A program made the position numbers and the translations under genes. 64,000 bases of DNA from Priestia taiwanensis (lineage in GTDB: Bacteria > Bacillota > Bacilli > Bacillales > Bacillaceae_G). Positions within the stretch are counted from its first letter, which is position 1, and each line of letters opens with the position of its first letter. Positions 28,903 to 38,644 of this stretch are shown piece after piece. Under the pieces are notes generated by a model, which made no database searches, was not told where the DNA came from, and saw only the letters and a program-made list of their open reading frames with translations. The stretch lies in contig NZ_BMFK01000004.1 in the NCBI RefSeq assembly GCF_014638355.1, positions 154,576 to 218,575 of the forward strand, in the 5' to 3' direction.

Positions 28903-31776
28903 CTATTTCGACATACATTCAATTTCTTGCAAGCGACTCTCCATTTTTCCTTTGTCACGTTCAAGAACAATGTTTAAATATTTACCCGTATGGGATGCTT
29001 CTACTTTCACGACTTCTTCCGGTGTTCCAGTGACAACAATTGTACCACCTTTGTCACCACCATCTGGGCCTAAATCAATCATGTAGTCAGCTGTCTTAAT
29101 AACATCTAAATTATGCTCAATGACTAATACTGTATCCCCGTTATCAACAAGACGTTGCAATACTTTCAGTAAGCGAGCAATGTCGTCTACGTGAAGGCCT
29201 GTTGTTGGCTCATCTAAAATGTATAACGTACGCCCATTTGAACGACGATGTAACTCAGAGGCTAACTTCACACGTTGTGCCTCTCCACCTGACAATGTTG
29301 TCGCTGGTTGACCAAGTGTAATATAACCTAACCCAACATCTGCTAACGTCTGTAACTTCCGCTTAATTTTCGGGATGTTCTCAAAGAACTCTAGCGCATC
29401 TTCAATCGTCATGTTCAGCAATTCTGAAATATTCTTCTCTTTGTACTTCACTTCTAACGTTTCACGGTTATAACGTTTACCATGACACACTTCACACGGT
29501 ACGTACACGTCTGGTAAGAAGTGCATTTCAATCTTGATAATACCGTCGCCACGGCATGCTTCACAACGTCCACCTTTAACGTTAAAACTAAAGCGACCTT
29601 TCTTATAGCCACGTACTTTCGCTTCATTCGTCGCCGCGAATACATCGCGAATGTCATCAAATACACCAGTGTACGTCGCTGGATTCGAACGAGGTGTTCG
29701 TCCAATTGGTGATTGGTCGATATCAATTACTTTCTCTAGATGCTCCATCCCTTTAATTTCTTTGTGTGCACCTGGCTTCGCTTTTGATCTGTATAGATAT
29801 TGTGCTAACGCTTTATATAATACTTCGTTAATTAGCGTACTTTTTCCTGAACCTGATACACCTGTTACCGCAACGAATGTACCTAATGGGAAGGATGCTT
29901 TAACATTCTTCAAATTGTTTTCTTTTGCACCAACGATGGCAATTTCACGTCCATCTCCTTGGCGTCGTTCTGTTGGAACGGAAATGAACTTTTCACCTTT
30001 TAAATACTGACCTGTTAGCGACTGAGGATTATTCATTACTTCCTCTGGTGTTCCTGCCGCAATAATTTCTCCACCGTGAATACCGGCACCTGGACCAATA
30101 TCAATTAAGTAGTCTGCAGCTAACATCGTATCTTCATCATGCTCTACGACAATTAACGTATTACCTAAATCGCGCATATTTTGCAGCGTATAAATTAAAC
30201 GGTCGTTGTCACGCTGATGTAGTCCTATAGACGGTTCATCTAAAATATATAATACGCCCGTTAAACGTGAACCAATTTGTGTCGCAAGACGAATACGCTG
30301 TGCCTCTCCACCTGATAACGTTCCTGCTGAACGTGAAAGCATTAAATAATCTAGACCGACATTAATTAAGAAGCCTAATCGTTCTTGGATTTCACGTAAA
30401 ATAAGGCGCGCAATGCTCATTTGCTTCTCTGTTAGCTGCAATGTCTCAAAGAAATCGTATGCTTCTGCGATGGATAACTGTGTTACATGACCAATATGCT
30501 TATCATTAATGAATACAGCCAATGTTTCTGGCTTTAGACGATACCCTTTACACTTTGGACACTTTTGCTGAGCCATGTATTTCTCCATCTGCTCACGAAT
30601 GTAATCAGATGATGTTTCACGGTAGCGACGTTCAATATTGTTCATCACACCTTCAAACGTAATCTTTCCTTCGCGCACTTGGCCGAAGTCGTTCTCATGG
30701 CGGAAGTAAATTTCTTCTTTTCCGCTTCCATATAACACTTTATCCATTAGTTCTTTTGGAATATCCTTCACCGGCATATCCATATCAATACCGTAGTGTG
30801 TACATACCGCTTCTAATAATTGCGGATAATATTGCGAACTTGTCGGTTCCCACGGAGCAATTGCATGCCCTTTCAATGACTTCTCCCAATCAGGAATAAC
30901 AAGCTCCAAATCCACTTCTAACTTACTACCAAGCCCATCACAAGACGGGCAAGCACCAAATGGGCTATTGAACGAGAACATGCGAGGTTCTAATTCACCG
31001 ATTGAGAAGCCACAGTGTGGACATGCATGGTGCTCACTAAATAGAAGCTCTTCTTTTCCAATAACATCAACTAAGACACGTCCATCCGCTAAGCGTAATG
31101 CCGTTTCTAACGAATCTGCTAGACGAGAAGCGATACCATCTTTCACAACAATACGATCAACAACAACTTCAATGCTATGTTTCTTGTTCTTCTCTAATTC
31201 AATCTCTTCACCGACTTCATGCATCTCGCCATCAATACGTACACGTACATATCCTTGCTTCTTAATATCTTCTAACACTTTCACATGCGTACCTTTTCGC
31301 CCCGACACGATAGGTGCTAACACTTGAATTTTCGTACGCTCTTCATATTCCAAAATACGATCAACCATTTGCTCAATTGTTTGTGATGTGATCTCGACAC
31401 CGTGTGTTGGGCAAATAGGCGTTCCAACACGTGCATATAATAGACGTAAATAATCATAAATCTCTGTTACCGTACCAACTGTCGAACGTGGGTTACGGCT
31501 CGTCGTCTTTTGATCAATTGAAATAGCAGGTGATAGGCCTTCAATCGCATCGACATCAGGTTTATCCATTTGCCCTAAAAATTGACGTGCGTATGCAGAT
31601 AGAGATTCAACGTAACGACGTTGCCCCTCTGCATAAATTGTATCAAAGGCAAGGGACGATTTTCCCGAACCTGATAATCCAGTTACGACTACTAATTTGT
31701 CGCGTGGAATTGTTACATCTATGTTCTTTAAATTATGTGCGCGTGCACCTTTTACAATAATATGTTCCATTGCCAT
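28903..31776 (-). CDS. uvrA: Excinuclease ABC subunit A
   Basis: A 957-residue DNA-damage recognition ATPase of nucleotide excision repair. Two ABC modules are visible: Walker [13 protein letters not shown] (about 34) and [14 protein letters not shown] (about 640), each with its LSGGEAQR signature. CPHC/CPSC and [17 protein letters not shown] give the zinc modules. It begins seven bases after the uvrB stop and is cotranscribed with it. Confidence 0.98.
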   Translation of the reverse strand: MAMEHIIVKGARAHNLKNIDVTIPRDKLVVVTGLSGSGKSSLAFDTIYAEGQRRYVESLSAYARQFLGQMDKPDVDAIEGLSPAISIDQKTTSRNPRSTVGTVTEIYDYLRLLYARVGTPICPTHGVEITSQTIEQMVDRILEYEERTKIQVLAPIVSGRKGTHVKVLEDIKKQGYVRVRIDGEMHEVGEEIELEKNKKHSIEVVVDRIVVKDGIASRLADSLETALRLADGRVLVDVIGKEELLFSEHHACPHCGFSIGELEPRMFSFNSPFGACPSCDGLGSKLEVDLELVIPDWEKSLKGHAIAPWEPTSSQYYPQLLEAVCTHYGIDMDMPVKDIPKELMDKVLYGSGKEEIYFRHENDFGQVREGKITFEGVMNNIERRYRETSSDYIREQMEKYMAQQKCPKCKGYRLKPETLAVFINDKHIGHVTQLSIAEAYDFFETLQLTEKQMSIARLILREIQERLGFLINVGLDYLMLSRSAGTLSGGEAQRIRLATQIGSRLTGVLYILDEPSIGLHQRDNDRLIYTLQNMRDLGNTLIVVEHDEDTMLAADYLIDIGPGAGIHGGEIIAAGTPEEVMNNPQSLTGQYLKGEKFISVPTERRQGDGREIAIVGAKENNLKNVKASFPLGTFVAVTGVSGSGKSTLINEVLYKALAQYLYRSKAKPGAHKEIKGMEHLEKVIDIDQSPIGRTPRSNPATYTGVFDDIRDVFAATNEAKVRGYKKGRFSFNVKGGRCEACRGDGIIKIEMHFLPDVYVPCEVCHGKRYNRETLEVKYKEKNISELLNMTIEDALEFFENIPKIKRKLQTLADVGLGYITLGQPATTLSGGEAQRVKLASELHRRSNGRTLYILDEPTTGLHVDDIARLLKVLQRLVDNGDTVLVIEHNLDVIKTADYMIDLGPDGGDKGGTIVVTGTPEEVVKVEASHTGKYLNIVLERDKGKMESRLQEIECMSK

Positions 31777-31783
31777 CTTGCTA

Positions 31784-33763
31784 TCATCCCTCCGCCTTTA
31801 ACTCTAATAATAAATCGCGAAGCTCTGCGGCACGTTCGAAATCTAATGCTTTCGCAGCTTCCCTCATCTCTATTTCCATCTTCGTAATTACTTTCTCGCG
31901 CTCTTTCTTCGTTAACTTCTTCGTATCGACTGCTTTTGTTTCGTATCCTTCTTGTTCTTCGGCAGCCATTGTCGCACGAATCACACCACGTACTTCCTTC
32001 TTAATCGTTTGTGGAATAATACCATGCTTCTCATTATAGGCTTCTTGAATAGCACGGCGGCGCTTCGTCTCATTAATAGCAATTTCCATCGAGTTCGTCA
32101 TTTTGTCTGCGTACATAATAACATGACCATTCGCATTACGCGCTGCACGACCGATTGTTTGGATTAATGAACGCTCCGAACGTAAGAATCCTTCCTTATC
32201 CGCATCTAAAATTGCCACAAGTGACACTTCTGGTATATCAAGTCCTTCACGCAATAAGTTAATTCCTACTAACACATCAAACTTACCTAATCGTAAATCA
32301 CGAATAATTTCAATACGCTCTAACGTCTTTACTTCTGAATGTAAGTAGTTTACTTTAATACCGATGTCTTTCAAGTAATCTGTTAAGTCTTCGGACATTT
32401 TTTTCGTTAATGTCGTAATTAACACACGCTCATTGCGTTCAATACGAGCTTGAATTTCACCTAGTAGATCATCAATTTGCCCTTCAATTGGACGAACATC
32501 AATCAATGGATCAATTAATCCTGTTGGGCGAATAATTTGTTCTACCATTTCTGGACAATGATCTAACTCATATGGGCCGGGTGTAGCCGATACGTAGACA
32601 AACTGAGGCCCTTTTTCTTCAAACTCATCAAACTGAAGCGGACGGTTATCCAATGCTGATGGTAAGCGGAATCCATGATCCACTAATACTTGCTTACGCG
32701 CTCTATCTCCGTTATACATCCCTCGTACTTGTGGTAACGAAACGTGTGATTCATCCATAACAATAAGAAAATCATCTGGGAAGTAGTCAATTAGTGTATA
32801 CGGCGTTGCTCCAGCTGGACGTAACGTTAAGTGACGCGAGTAGTTTTCGATGCCAGAACAGAAGCCCATCTCACGCATCATTTCCAAATCGTAACGTACG
32901 CGTTGTTCTAAACGCTGCGCTTCTAATAACTTATCATTCTCACGGAATTCTTTTAACTGTTCCTCTAATTCCGCTTCAATATTCTCAATCGCTACTTTCA
33001 TTTTCTCTTCACGTGTAACGAAGTGAGATGCCGGGAAAATAGCAACGTGGTCACGTTCACCAACAATTTCCCCCGTCAGTGCGTCAATTTCACGAATGCG
33101 ATCAATTTCATCCCCAAAGAACTCAACACGAATACATTGTTCATCTCGTGAAACAGGGAAGATTTCTACTACATCTCCGCGTACACGGAACGTTCCACGC
33201 TGGAAATCAATATCATTACGAGCATATTGGATATCGACTAATTGACGTAATAACTCATCGCGTCCTTTTTCCATTCCAACACGTAATGACACGACTAATT
33301 CACGGTATTCTTCCGGCGATCCTAAACCATATATACACGATACACTCGCAATAATAATGACATCTTCTCGTTCAAATAAGGAAGATGTGGCAGAGTGACG
33401 TAATTTATCAATTTCATCGTTAATTTTGGCATCTTTTTCAATGAAGGTATCTGTTTGTGGTACATATGCTTCTGGTTGATAGTAATCGTAATAACTTACG
33501 AAATACTCGACTGCATTGTTTGGGAAGAATTCTTTAAATTCACTGTATAACTGTCCAGCTAATGTTTTATTGTGAGCCATCACAAGCGTTGGCTTCTTCA
33601 CTTCTTTGATGACATTCGAGATTGTGAACGTTTTACCCGTACCAGTTGCTCCGAGTAACGTTTGGTATCTCTTTCCGTTCTGTATTCCTTCTACTAACTG
33701 CTTAATTGCATTTGGCTGATCGCCTTGTGGAGAATAACTCGACACTATTTCAAAATCTTTCAT
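31784..33763 (-). CDS. uvrB: Excinuclease ABC subunit B
   Basis: A 659-residue helicase-like subunit that verifies damage and recruits UvrC. It has Walker [13 protein letters not shown] (about 36-47), the beta-hairpin region [14 protein letters not shown], the DEAD-like VMDESHV, motif [11 protein letters not shown] and the C-terminal UVR domain ([28 protein letters not shown] helix). The ATG at 33763 sits six bases after GGAGG; a TTG two codons earlier is unlikely. A LexA box is upstream. Confidence 0.98.
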   Translation of the reverse strand: MKDFEIVSSYSPQGDQPNAIKQLVEGIQNGKRYQTLLGATGTGKTFTISNVIKEVKKPTLVMAHNKTLAGQLYSEFKEFFPNNAVEYFVSYYDYYQPEAYVPQTDTFIEKDAKINDEIDKLRHSATSSLFEREDVIIIASVSCIYGLGSPEEYRELVVSLRVGMEKGRDELLRQLVDIQYARNDIDFQRGTFRVRGDVVEIFPVSRDEQCIRVEFFGDEIDRIREIDALTGEIVGERDHVAIFPASHFVTREEKMKVAIENIEAELEEQLKEFRENDKLLEAQRLEQRVRYDLEMMREMGFCSGIENYSRHLTLRPAGATPYTLIDYFPDDFLIVMDESHVSLPQVRGMYNGDRARKQVLVDHGFRLPSALDNRPLQFDEFEEKGPQFVYVSATPGPYELDHCPEMVEQIIRPTGLIDPLIDVRPIEGQIDDLLGEIQARIERNERVLITTLTKKMSEDLTDYLKDIGIKVNYLHSEVKTLERIEIIRDLRLGKFDVLVGINLLREGLDIPEVSLVAILDADKEGFLRSERSLIQTIGRAARNANGHVIMYADKMTNSMEIAINETKRRRAIQEAYNEKHGIIPQTIKKEVRGVIRATMAAEEQEGYETKAVDTKKLTKKEREKVITKMEIEMREAAKALDFERAAELRDLLLELKAEG

Positions 33764-33837
33764 ATTCAACCTCCGTTCTTCAACATTTCCTCTACATCTA
33801 TCTTACCACATTTTATCATATCTCAACCACGAAAAAC

Positions 33838-33851
33838 AAAACAAACGTTCG
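33838..33851 (-). promoter_or_regulatory. LexA (DinR) box over the uvrB promoter
   Basis: Minus strand CGAAC-GTTT-GTTTT. The left half and the core GAAC-N4-GTT match the Bacillus SOS consensus CGAAC-N4-GTTCG; the last two bases differ. It overlaps a TTGTTT -35 that is 18 bases from a TATGAT -10. uvrBA is a known LexA target in Bacillus. Confidence 0.7.
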
Positions 33852-33861
33852 TTAAAAAGAA

Positions 33862-33889
33862 AAGAAAAAACCATGCAGAGCATGGCTTT
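33862..33889 (-). terminator. Terminator of the ABC exporter operon
   Basis: Stem AAGCCATGC / GCATGGTTT with a 3-base loop, then TTTTTCTTTT. It separates the exporter genes from the uvrB promoter. Confidence 0.88.
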
Positions 33890-34593
33890 TAATCAAATCG
33901 TTTTTGACGGTAGACAACAATACATGCTACTAGCAATCCAACAAACCAACCTGTTAATACAAGTATGTGTGTCATCAGGTCGTTCATTCCACTTCCAGCA
34001 ACAGCTAAATTTACACTATCTATAATACGTGTTGATGGAAAATTACTTACAATCATTCGTACAAGTTCATTTTCTACACCTTTCGTAAACATGCTACCGA
34101 GCATAAGGACCATTATAACTGGCATCATCATTGTATTTAATGCCGAAACAGATTGAGCAAGTAATCCAAAAAGTGTCCCCATACAAACGAAAAGTAATAA
34201 ACCGATACATACAACAATTGCTACATTTATGTTCACTGATACTTCCGCGAGAATTAAGCAGAAAGTAGATACAACAACTGTTAAAACACTTGTAAGAAAG
34301 CTTTTACCTGCTAGTACATCTAACACCCCTGCCGGTGATAACATAAGCCCACGTAATGTTTCCTTCTCTTTCTCTTCCGCAATTGCATTTGCTTGGAGAA
34401 ATGTAGTTAAAAAAACAAGCGTCATCATGATACACATGCTTGCGATTCCAGCAGGTTCCATCCCCATACGTTTATAAAATAATGCGTATGCAAGCGGAAA
34501 GACTAACATAATAACCATTTGGTAATTCTTCATTAAATCCATATATTCTTTACGTACAATCGCTGATACTCGTTTTAGTGAAAATGTCATCAT
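33889..34593 (-). CDS. ABC-2 type exporter permease
   Basis: A 234-residue permease with about six hydrophobic segments. Signature features of the ABC-2/NatB type are the cytoplasmic IAEEKEKETLRGLMLSPAG (about 70-88) and the preceding N-terminal VRKEYMDLMKN amphipathic stretch. The ATG at 34593 shares one base with the ATPase stop codon (TAATG), so the two are translationally coupled. The substrate is unknown. Confidence 0.88.
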   Translation of the reverse strand: MMTFSLKRVSAIVRKEYMDLMKNYQMVIMLVFPLAYALFYKRMGMEPAGIASMCIMMTLVFLTTFLQANAIAEEKEKETLRGLMLSPAGVLDVLAGKSFLTSVLTVVVSTFCLILAEVSVNINVAIVVCIGLLLFVCMGTLFGLLAQSVSALNTMMMPVIMVLMLGSMFTKGVENELVRMIVSNFPSTRIIDSVNLAVAGSGMNDLMTHILVLTGWFVGLLVACIVVYRQKRFD

Positions 34594-35435
34594 TATAAGC
34601 CCCTCCCAGTTAATTGGATGAAAATATCTCCTAAATTCGGTTCTTTTGAGTGAATCGTTAAAATTTCTCCACGGTTCAACCATTCAAAAATGCGTTGTGC
34701 TCCTGCCTCGTCTTTTGTCACCATTTCTTTTTCTCTATTTGTTAACGTAATTTCGATTGTATTTTCCGCATACTGAAGGCGTAAATTCTCTGGTGTATCA
34801 AGTGCAGCGATTTCGCCATTATGTAAAAACGCTATTCGGTCACATAGAATTTCGGCTTCACTCATATCATGTGTCGTTAAGAAAATTGTTGTGCCTTCTT
34901 CATTTAATTGACGAAGTACGTCATGCATCTTTTGTCTATTTACTGGGTCTAAAGCAGAAGTTGGTTCATCTAAAAACAATAGTGCTGGTTTATGAAGAAT
35001 AGCTCGGGCAAGTAAGACACGCTGCTTCATCCCTTTTGATAACTTATTCACAGCTGTTTTCTTCTCTTCAATTAAATTCACATCTTGTAATACTTCGTCA
35101 ATTCGTTTGTTATTCACATCATATAAATCACAATATAATTTCAAATTATCGTACACTGTTAATCTGTCATATAGTGCACTATTATCTGTTAATATGCCAA
35201 TTTCTTTCATATTCTCTTTCTTCCACTTTGTAAGATCCTGTCCAAATATCGAAATATTTCCCGAGGAATGTTTTAATTGCGATGTTAAGATTTTCACTGT
35301 TGTTGTTTTACCAGATCCACTCGGACCAAGGAAACCAAATATTTCACCCTTCTTAATATTGAAGCTTACATCAGTTAATGCTTTCTTCGTTCCAAATGCT
35401 TTCATCATATTTTGTACGGTAATGATATTCCCCAT
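34593..35435 (-). CDS. ABC transporter ATP-binding protein
   Basis: A 280-residue nucleotide-binding subunit with all motifs: Walker A GPSGSGKTT (about 36-44), signature LSKGMKQR, Walker B LLFLDEPTSALD and the switch His in TTHDMSE. This is the drug/Na+/bacteriocin exporter class. The start is the ATG at 35435, seven bases after AGGGGTG. A second exporter with a regulatory ATPase lies immediately upstream, which suggests functional linkage. Confidence 0.92.
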   Translation of the reverse strand: MGNIITVQNMMKAFGTKKALTDVSFNIKKGEIFGFLGPSGSGKTTTVKILTSQLKHSSGNISIFGQDLTKWKKENMKEIGILTDNSALYDRLTVYDNLKLYCDLYDVNNKRIDEVLQDVNLIEEKKTAVNKLSKGMKQRVLLARAILHKPALLFLDEPTSALDPVNRQKMHDVLRQLNEEGTTIFLTTHDMSEAEILCDRIAFLHNGEIAALDTPENLRLQYAENTIEITLTNREKEMVTKDEAGAQRIFEWLNRGEILTIHSKEPNLGDIFIQLTGRGL

Positions 35436-35571
35436 TTTCTCCACCCCTGTATTTGATTTGATTTTTGTTTACCGTGCTTCTGACTCTACAATAGGACAAT
35501 TACAAACTGACAACATTATATTTTCTTTCAAAAGAGTAGAAATCGGGATGAACGGAGCATATGAAAACATG

Positions 35572-35599
35572 AAAAAACCATAGGAACATTCCTATGGTT
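35572..35599 (-). terminator. Terminator of the LytTR-exporter operon
   Basis: 11-bp perfect stem AACCATAGGAA / TTCCTATGGTT with a 2-base spacer, then TTTT on the minus strand; overlaps the stop codon of the permease gene. Confidence 0.88.
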
Positions 35600-36290
35600 A
35601 CAATGATTGGCGTTTTTTATAAATAACTAGACAGAAAACACATGCAGCGACTGTCCATCCTGTTACTAGGAGACTATCTGACCATACGCCTGTCATCTCT
35701 CCTCCTAAAGAAACGAATAAGCCATTAAATATCGCTTGTCCAGGTAACATGTTATTGATAGTCGTAAGCATGCCGTTTTCCTCATAAAAATTTGCAAACA
35801 TAGGCAATAAAAGGAAAAAGGCACACGGAATTCCTTTAACAGATGTATCCATTGCATTTTTTGAATAAAAACCGACAAGTGTCCCTGCACATATAGAAAA
35901 TAATGTGGTTGCTATTGCTGTATAGATAAAAAGCAACATATTCTCTATACTGAAGCCACCCATTACCGCTATTAAAATCGTTACAAATAATGCTAAAAGA
36001 ATCGAAACAATACCCTTCGCTACGATAAGATGCCCCTGATGAAAAGGCGATACACGATAGATAGTAAAGGAACCTTTTTCTTTCTCTTCTGCAATCATAA
36101 TTGGTTGAATAACCATTCCAATGAAGGCGTACGTTATCAATAACGGTACTAAGAATACCGTTTCGTCCTTTACACCTTTTAATTCATACATAAAAGCTAT
36201 AAACAAAGGCACCATCATCATCGATAAAATCACATAATTCCTACTTACATCTATACATTCTCGCTTCACTAATACAAATAAACGACTCAT
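35598..36290 (-). CDS. ABC-2 type permease, partner of the LytTR-fused ATPase
   Basis: A 230-residue protein with about six membrane segments and the family motif IAEEKEKGSFTIYRVSP (about 66-82), close in pattern to the permease at 33889. It begins 9 bp after the ATPase-LytTR gene with an AGGTGAT site. It probably forms an exporter with the neighbouring intact ATPase or with the degenerate one. The substrate is unknown. Confidence 0.85.
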   Translation of the reverse strand: MSRLFVLVKRECIDVSRNYVILSMMMVPLFIAFMYELKGVKDETVFLVPLLITYAFIGMVIQPIMIAEEKEKGSFTIYRVSPFHQGHLIVAKGIVSILLALFVTILIAVMGGFSIENMLLFIYTAIATTLFSICAGTLVGFYSKNAMDTSVKGIPCAFFLLLPMFANFYEENGMLTTINNMLPGQAIFNGLFVSLGGEMTGVWSDSLLVTGWTVAACVFCLVIYKKRQSL

Positions 36291-36299
36291 CTTATCACC

Positions 36300-37349
36300 T
36301 CACAACCCCATAATTTCTTTCAGTTCGTCATAGCGCCCCTTAGATAAAGGAATAGAACTCTTCTCTTTATTATCTAAAATCAAGCTATAACTATTACGTG
36401 TCCACGTAATAACTTCTCTTACACGTTGTAGATTGATAATATACGAGCGATGGCAACGGAAAAATCCAAACACTTTTAACTTCTCCTGCAGTTCATTTAA
36501 CGTGTATGTACATAAGAAGCGGCCTTCTTTCACATGAATGTATGAATTTCCTTCTTGGCTCTCTACGAAATAAATTTCCATTGGATCGAACAGGATGAGC
36601 TTCTCATTTACTTTTGCAGGGATTTTATCGATGCGAATCGGCTTCGCAATAGTAGCTTCCTCTTCTTCATGTTGTTCTTCTATTTCTACCGGTACGAACT
36701 CTTCTTGTACTACCTCTTGCTCACTTTCAACTCGCTTAAAGCCATCTTCATTCAATATATATACATCATCTGTAATGGACAGTGCTGTTTCTAAAGAAAA
36801 TGTCGTAATTAAAATTCCTTTTTTCTCTTGTCGCAATGATTCAATTGTTTTACGGATAAGAATTACACTCTCTGTATCTACATTTTGTTCAGGCTCTTCT
36901 AAGATAACTAAAGACGGATTATGGATGAACACCCTTGCAAGATGAAGTCTTCTTAACTCTGAATAAGTCAGTCTCTCAAGCTTTATCTTTTGCTTATCAA
37001 ATAAACCTACTTTTTCTAGTGTCTTTTCAACAGATAGCTCACTTCTATACATATCTTTAAAAAACGAGAGAAACTCTTTTACCGTCATTCGTTCGTAATG
37101 ACCATCTTCAAGCATGAATACACCTACATACGTACTATGCTTATTCGGATGAAGTCGCTCTCCTTTAAATAAGACCGTCCCACTCGTTGGTGAATCTATA
37201 TCAAACAATAGATTAATAAACAATTCTCCTGTTTCTTTATTACAAACAAGCACTTTGCATTCCCCAGCATCTACCGTAAAGGACACATCTTGAATAAGAT
37301 GTTTATTTTTATGAATTTTGTTCACTTCTTGTACGTCTAATAGCAACAT
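36300..37349 (-). CDS. Degenerate ABC ATPase fused to a LytTR DNA-binding domain
   Basis: A 349-residue two-part protein. Residues 1 to about 205 align in pattern with an ABC ATPase, but Walker A reads CNKETGEL where GxxGxGKS/T is required. The signature is LTYSELRR rather than LSGGQ, while the Walker B-like VILEEPEQ remains. After an acidic linker, residues about 245-349 form a LytTR domain (IYFVESQEGNSYIHVKEG, FFRCHRSYIINLQ). Such fusions occur in Bacillus next to ABC-2 permeases. The likely role is a sensor-regulator of the exporter genes, not an active pump motor. Confidence 0.85.
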   Translation of the reverse strand: MLLLDVQEVNKIHKNKHLIQDVSFTVDAGECKVLVCNKETGELFINLLFDIDSPTSGTVLFKGERLHPNKHSTYVGVFMLEDGHYERMTVKEFLSFFKDMYRSELSVEKTLEKVGLFDKQKIKLERLTYSELRRLHLARVFIHNPSLVILEEPEQNVDTESVILIRKTIESLRQEKKGILITTFSLETALSITDDVYILNEDGFKRVESEQEVVQEEFVPVEIEEQHEEEEATIAKPIRIDKIPAKVNEKLILFDPMEIYFVESQEGNSYIHVKEGRFLCTYTLNELQEKLKVFGFFRCHRSYIINLQRVREVITWTRNSYSLILDNKEKSSIPLSKGRYDELKEIMGL

Positions 37350-37361
37350 TATTCTCCCCCC

Positions 37362-37440
37362 ATCCCTCTAAAAATTGGTAATACTTTATATTGTACTAGA
37401 AATTTTCAGAATTTGTAGTTTTATCCCCTTTAAAAATTGG
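37362..37440 (-). promoter_or_regulatory. Direct repeat upstream of the LytTR gene, candidate binding sites
   Basis: On the minus strand CCAATTTTTAAAGGGGAT (37440-37423) recurs as CCAATTTTTAGAGGGAT (37378-37362), centred about 62 bp (six turns) apart. The downstream copy overlaps the region just before the ribosome binding site. These could be autoregulatory LytTR sites, although the spacing is larger than usual. Confidence 0.4.
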
Positions 37441-37461
37441 AAACAATATGCTATGCTACTC

Positions 37462-37486
37462 ATATGATATAAAAGTGATATCATAT
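37462..37486. promoter_or_regulatory. Palindromic operator before the SPFH gene
   Basis: Perfect 9-bp inverted repeat ATATGATAT / ATATCATAT with a 7-base centre, 23 bp upstream of the SPFH start codon. It probably binds a dimeric repressor; the ribbon-helix-helix protein encoded two genes on is a candidate. Confidence 0.55.
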
Positions 37487-37509
37487 TAATATCGAAAGGA
37501 TGATTTTAC

Positions 37510-38358
37510 ATGAGAGAAAAACAAGTATTTGCAATGAACGGTTTTCTCGCTATTTTCTTCATATTAGCATTACTCGGAGGAGGCGCAGCTAGTTTCCTCG
37601 TATCTGAATCCCTTGTCTTCCCTATTATTGCAGTAGTTGTATCTGCTTTAATTGCTTCAGGAATTGGCATGGTACAACCAAACCAAGCGAAAGTCGTAAT
37701 ATTCTTTGGTAACTACTTAGGAACAATCCGCAAGAGCGGCTTATTCTTCACTGTACCACTTACAATTCATTCAAAAGTCTCTCTTCGTGTAGAGAACTTT
37801 AACAGTGAAAAGTTAAAAGTAAATGATATTGAAGGAAACCCAATCGAGATTGCAGCGGTTGTTGTATATAAAGTAATTGATTCTGCTAAAGCAAAATTTG
37901 ATGTAGAGCATTATCATAAATTCATTCAAATCCAAAGCGAAACGGCTATCCGCCACGTTGCAACGAAATATGCATATGATAACTTTGATGACACAGACAA
38001 AATTACATTACGCGGAAATCCAGACGAAATCTCAGAGGAATTAAAACGAGAATTAGAAGATCGTCTACAAATTGCTGGTATTGACGTAATTGAAACACGC
38101 TTAACGCACCTAGCATACGCAACAGAAATTGCACACGCAATGTTACAACGTCAACAAGCAAAAGCCGTCCTTGCTGCTCGTAAAGAAATCGTAGAAGGTG
38201 CTGTCCAAATGGCAAAAGCTTCTATTAATCAATTAGAAGCAGATGGTGCATTCGAATTAGATGACGAGCGTAAAGCAAATATGGTAAATAATCTATTAGT
38301 GGCTATTGTTTCTGATAGAAGTGCACAGCCAGTTATCAACACAGGAAGTCTATATTAA
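37510..38358 (+). CDS. SPFH/Band 7 membrane protein
   Basis: A 282-residue stomatin-like protein. Two N-terminal hydrophobic segments (about 11-30 and 36-54) anchor it. The SPFH domain spans about 55-200 (VQPNQAKVVIFFGNYLGTIR, then YKVIDSAKAKFDVEHY), followed by an Ala/Lys/Glu-rich helix (LQRQQAKAVLAARKEIVEGA). Such proteins scaffold membrane microdomains. It is 14 bp from a tiny Arc-type gene, and the pair is likely one operon. The partner process is unknown. Confidence 0.88.
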   Translation: MREKQVFAMNGFLAIFFILALLGGGAASFLVSESLVFPIIAVVVSALIASGIGMVQPNQAKVVIFFGNYLGTIRKSGLFFTVPLTIHSKVSLRVENFNSEKLKVNDIEGNPIEIAAVVVYKVIDSAKAKFDVEHYHKFIQIQSETAIRHVATKYAYDNFDDTDKITLRGNPDEISEELKRELEDRLQIAGIDVIETRLTHLAYATEIAHAMLQRQQAKAVLAARKEIVEGAVQMAKASINQLEADGAFELDDERKANMVNNLLVAIVSDRSAQPVINTGSLY

Positions 38359-38372
38359 AGAAGGCGATAAAC

Positions 38373-38540
38373 ATGGCAAAGAAAAAAAGTTTTCCATTAC
38401 GAATCGATCCCGAAGTATATGCGATTATTGAAAAGTGGGCAAATGATGAATTTCGTAGTGTAAATGCACATATCGAATTTTTGCTACGCGAAATAGCAAA
38501 ACAAAAAGGAAGATTAAAGAGAGACGAAGAACAAGAATAA
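38373..38540 (+). CDS. Arc-type ribbon-helix-helix protein
   Basis: A 55-residue protein starting MAKKKSFPLRIDPEVY. The beta strand FPLRI, helix A (PEVYAIIEKWANDEF) and helix B (SVNAHIEFLLREIAKQ) are the Arc/MetJ arrangement. It directly follows the SPFH gene and ends at a good terminator. Its small size, coupling and the palindrome upstream of the operon suggest an autorepressor, which is inference. Confidence 0.85.
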   Translation: MAKKKSFPLRIDPEVYAIIEKWANDEFRSVNAHIEFLLREIAKQKGRLKRDEEQE

Positions 38541-38548
38541 TTCTGTTC

Positions 38549-38583
38549 GAAAGAGAGGTTACGATACCTCTCTTTCTCATTTT
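38549..38583 (+). terminator. Terminator of the SPFH operon
   Basis: 10-bp perfect stem GAAAGAGAGG / CCTCTCTTTC with an 8-base loop then TCATTTT. Confidence 0.8.
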
Positions 38584-38644
38584 ACTTCGTCTTAATAGAA
38601 GCGAAATAGGACATACTATACAAAAAGAAAAAGGAACGAATACT

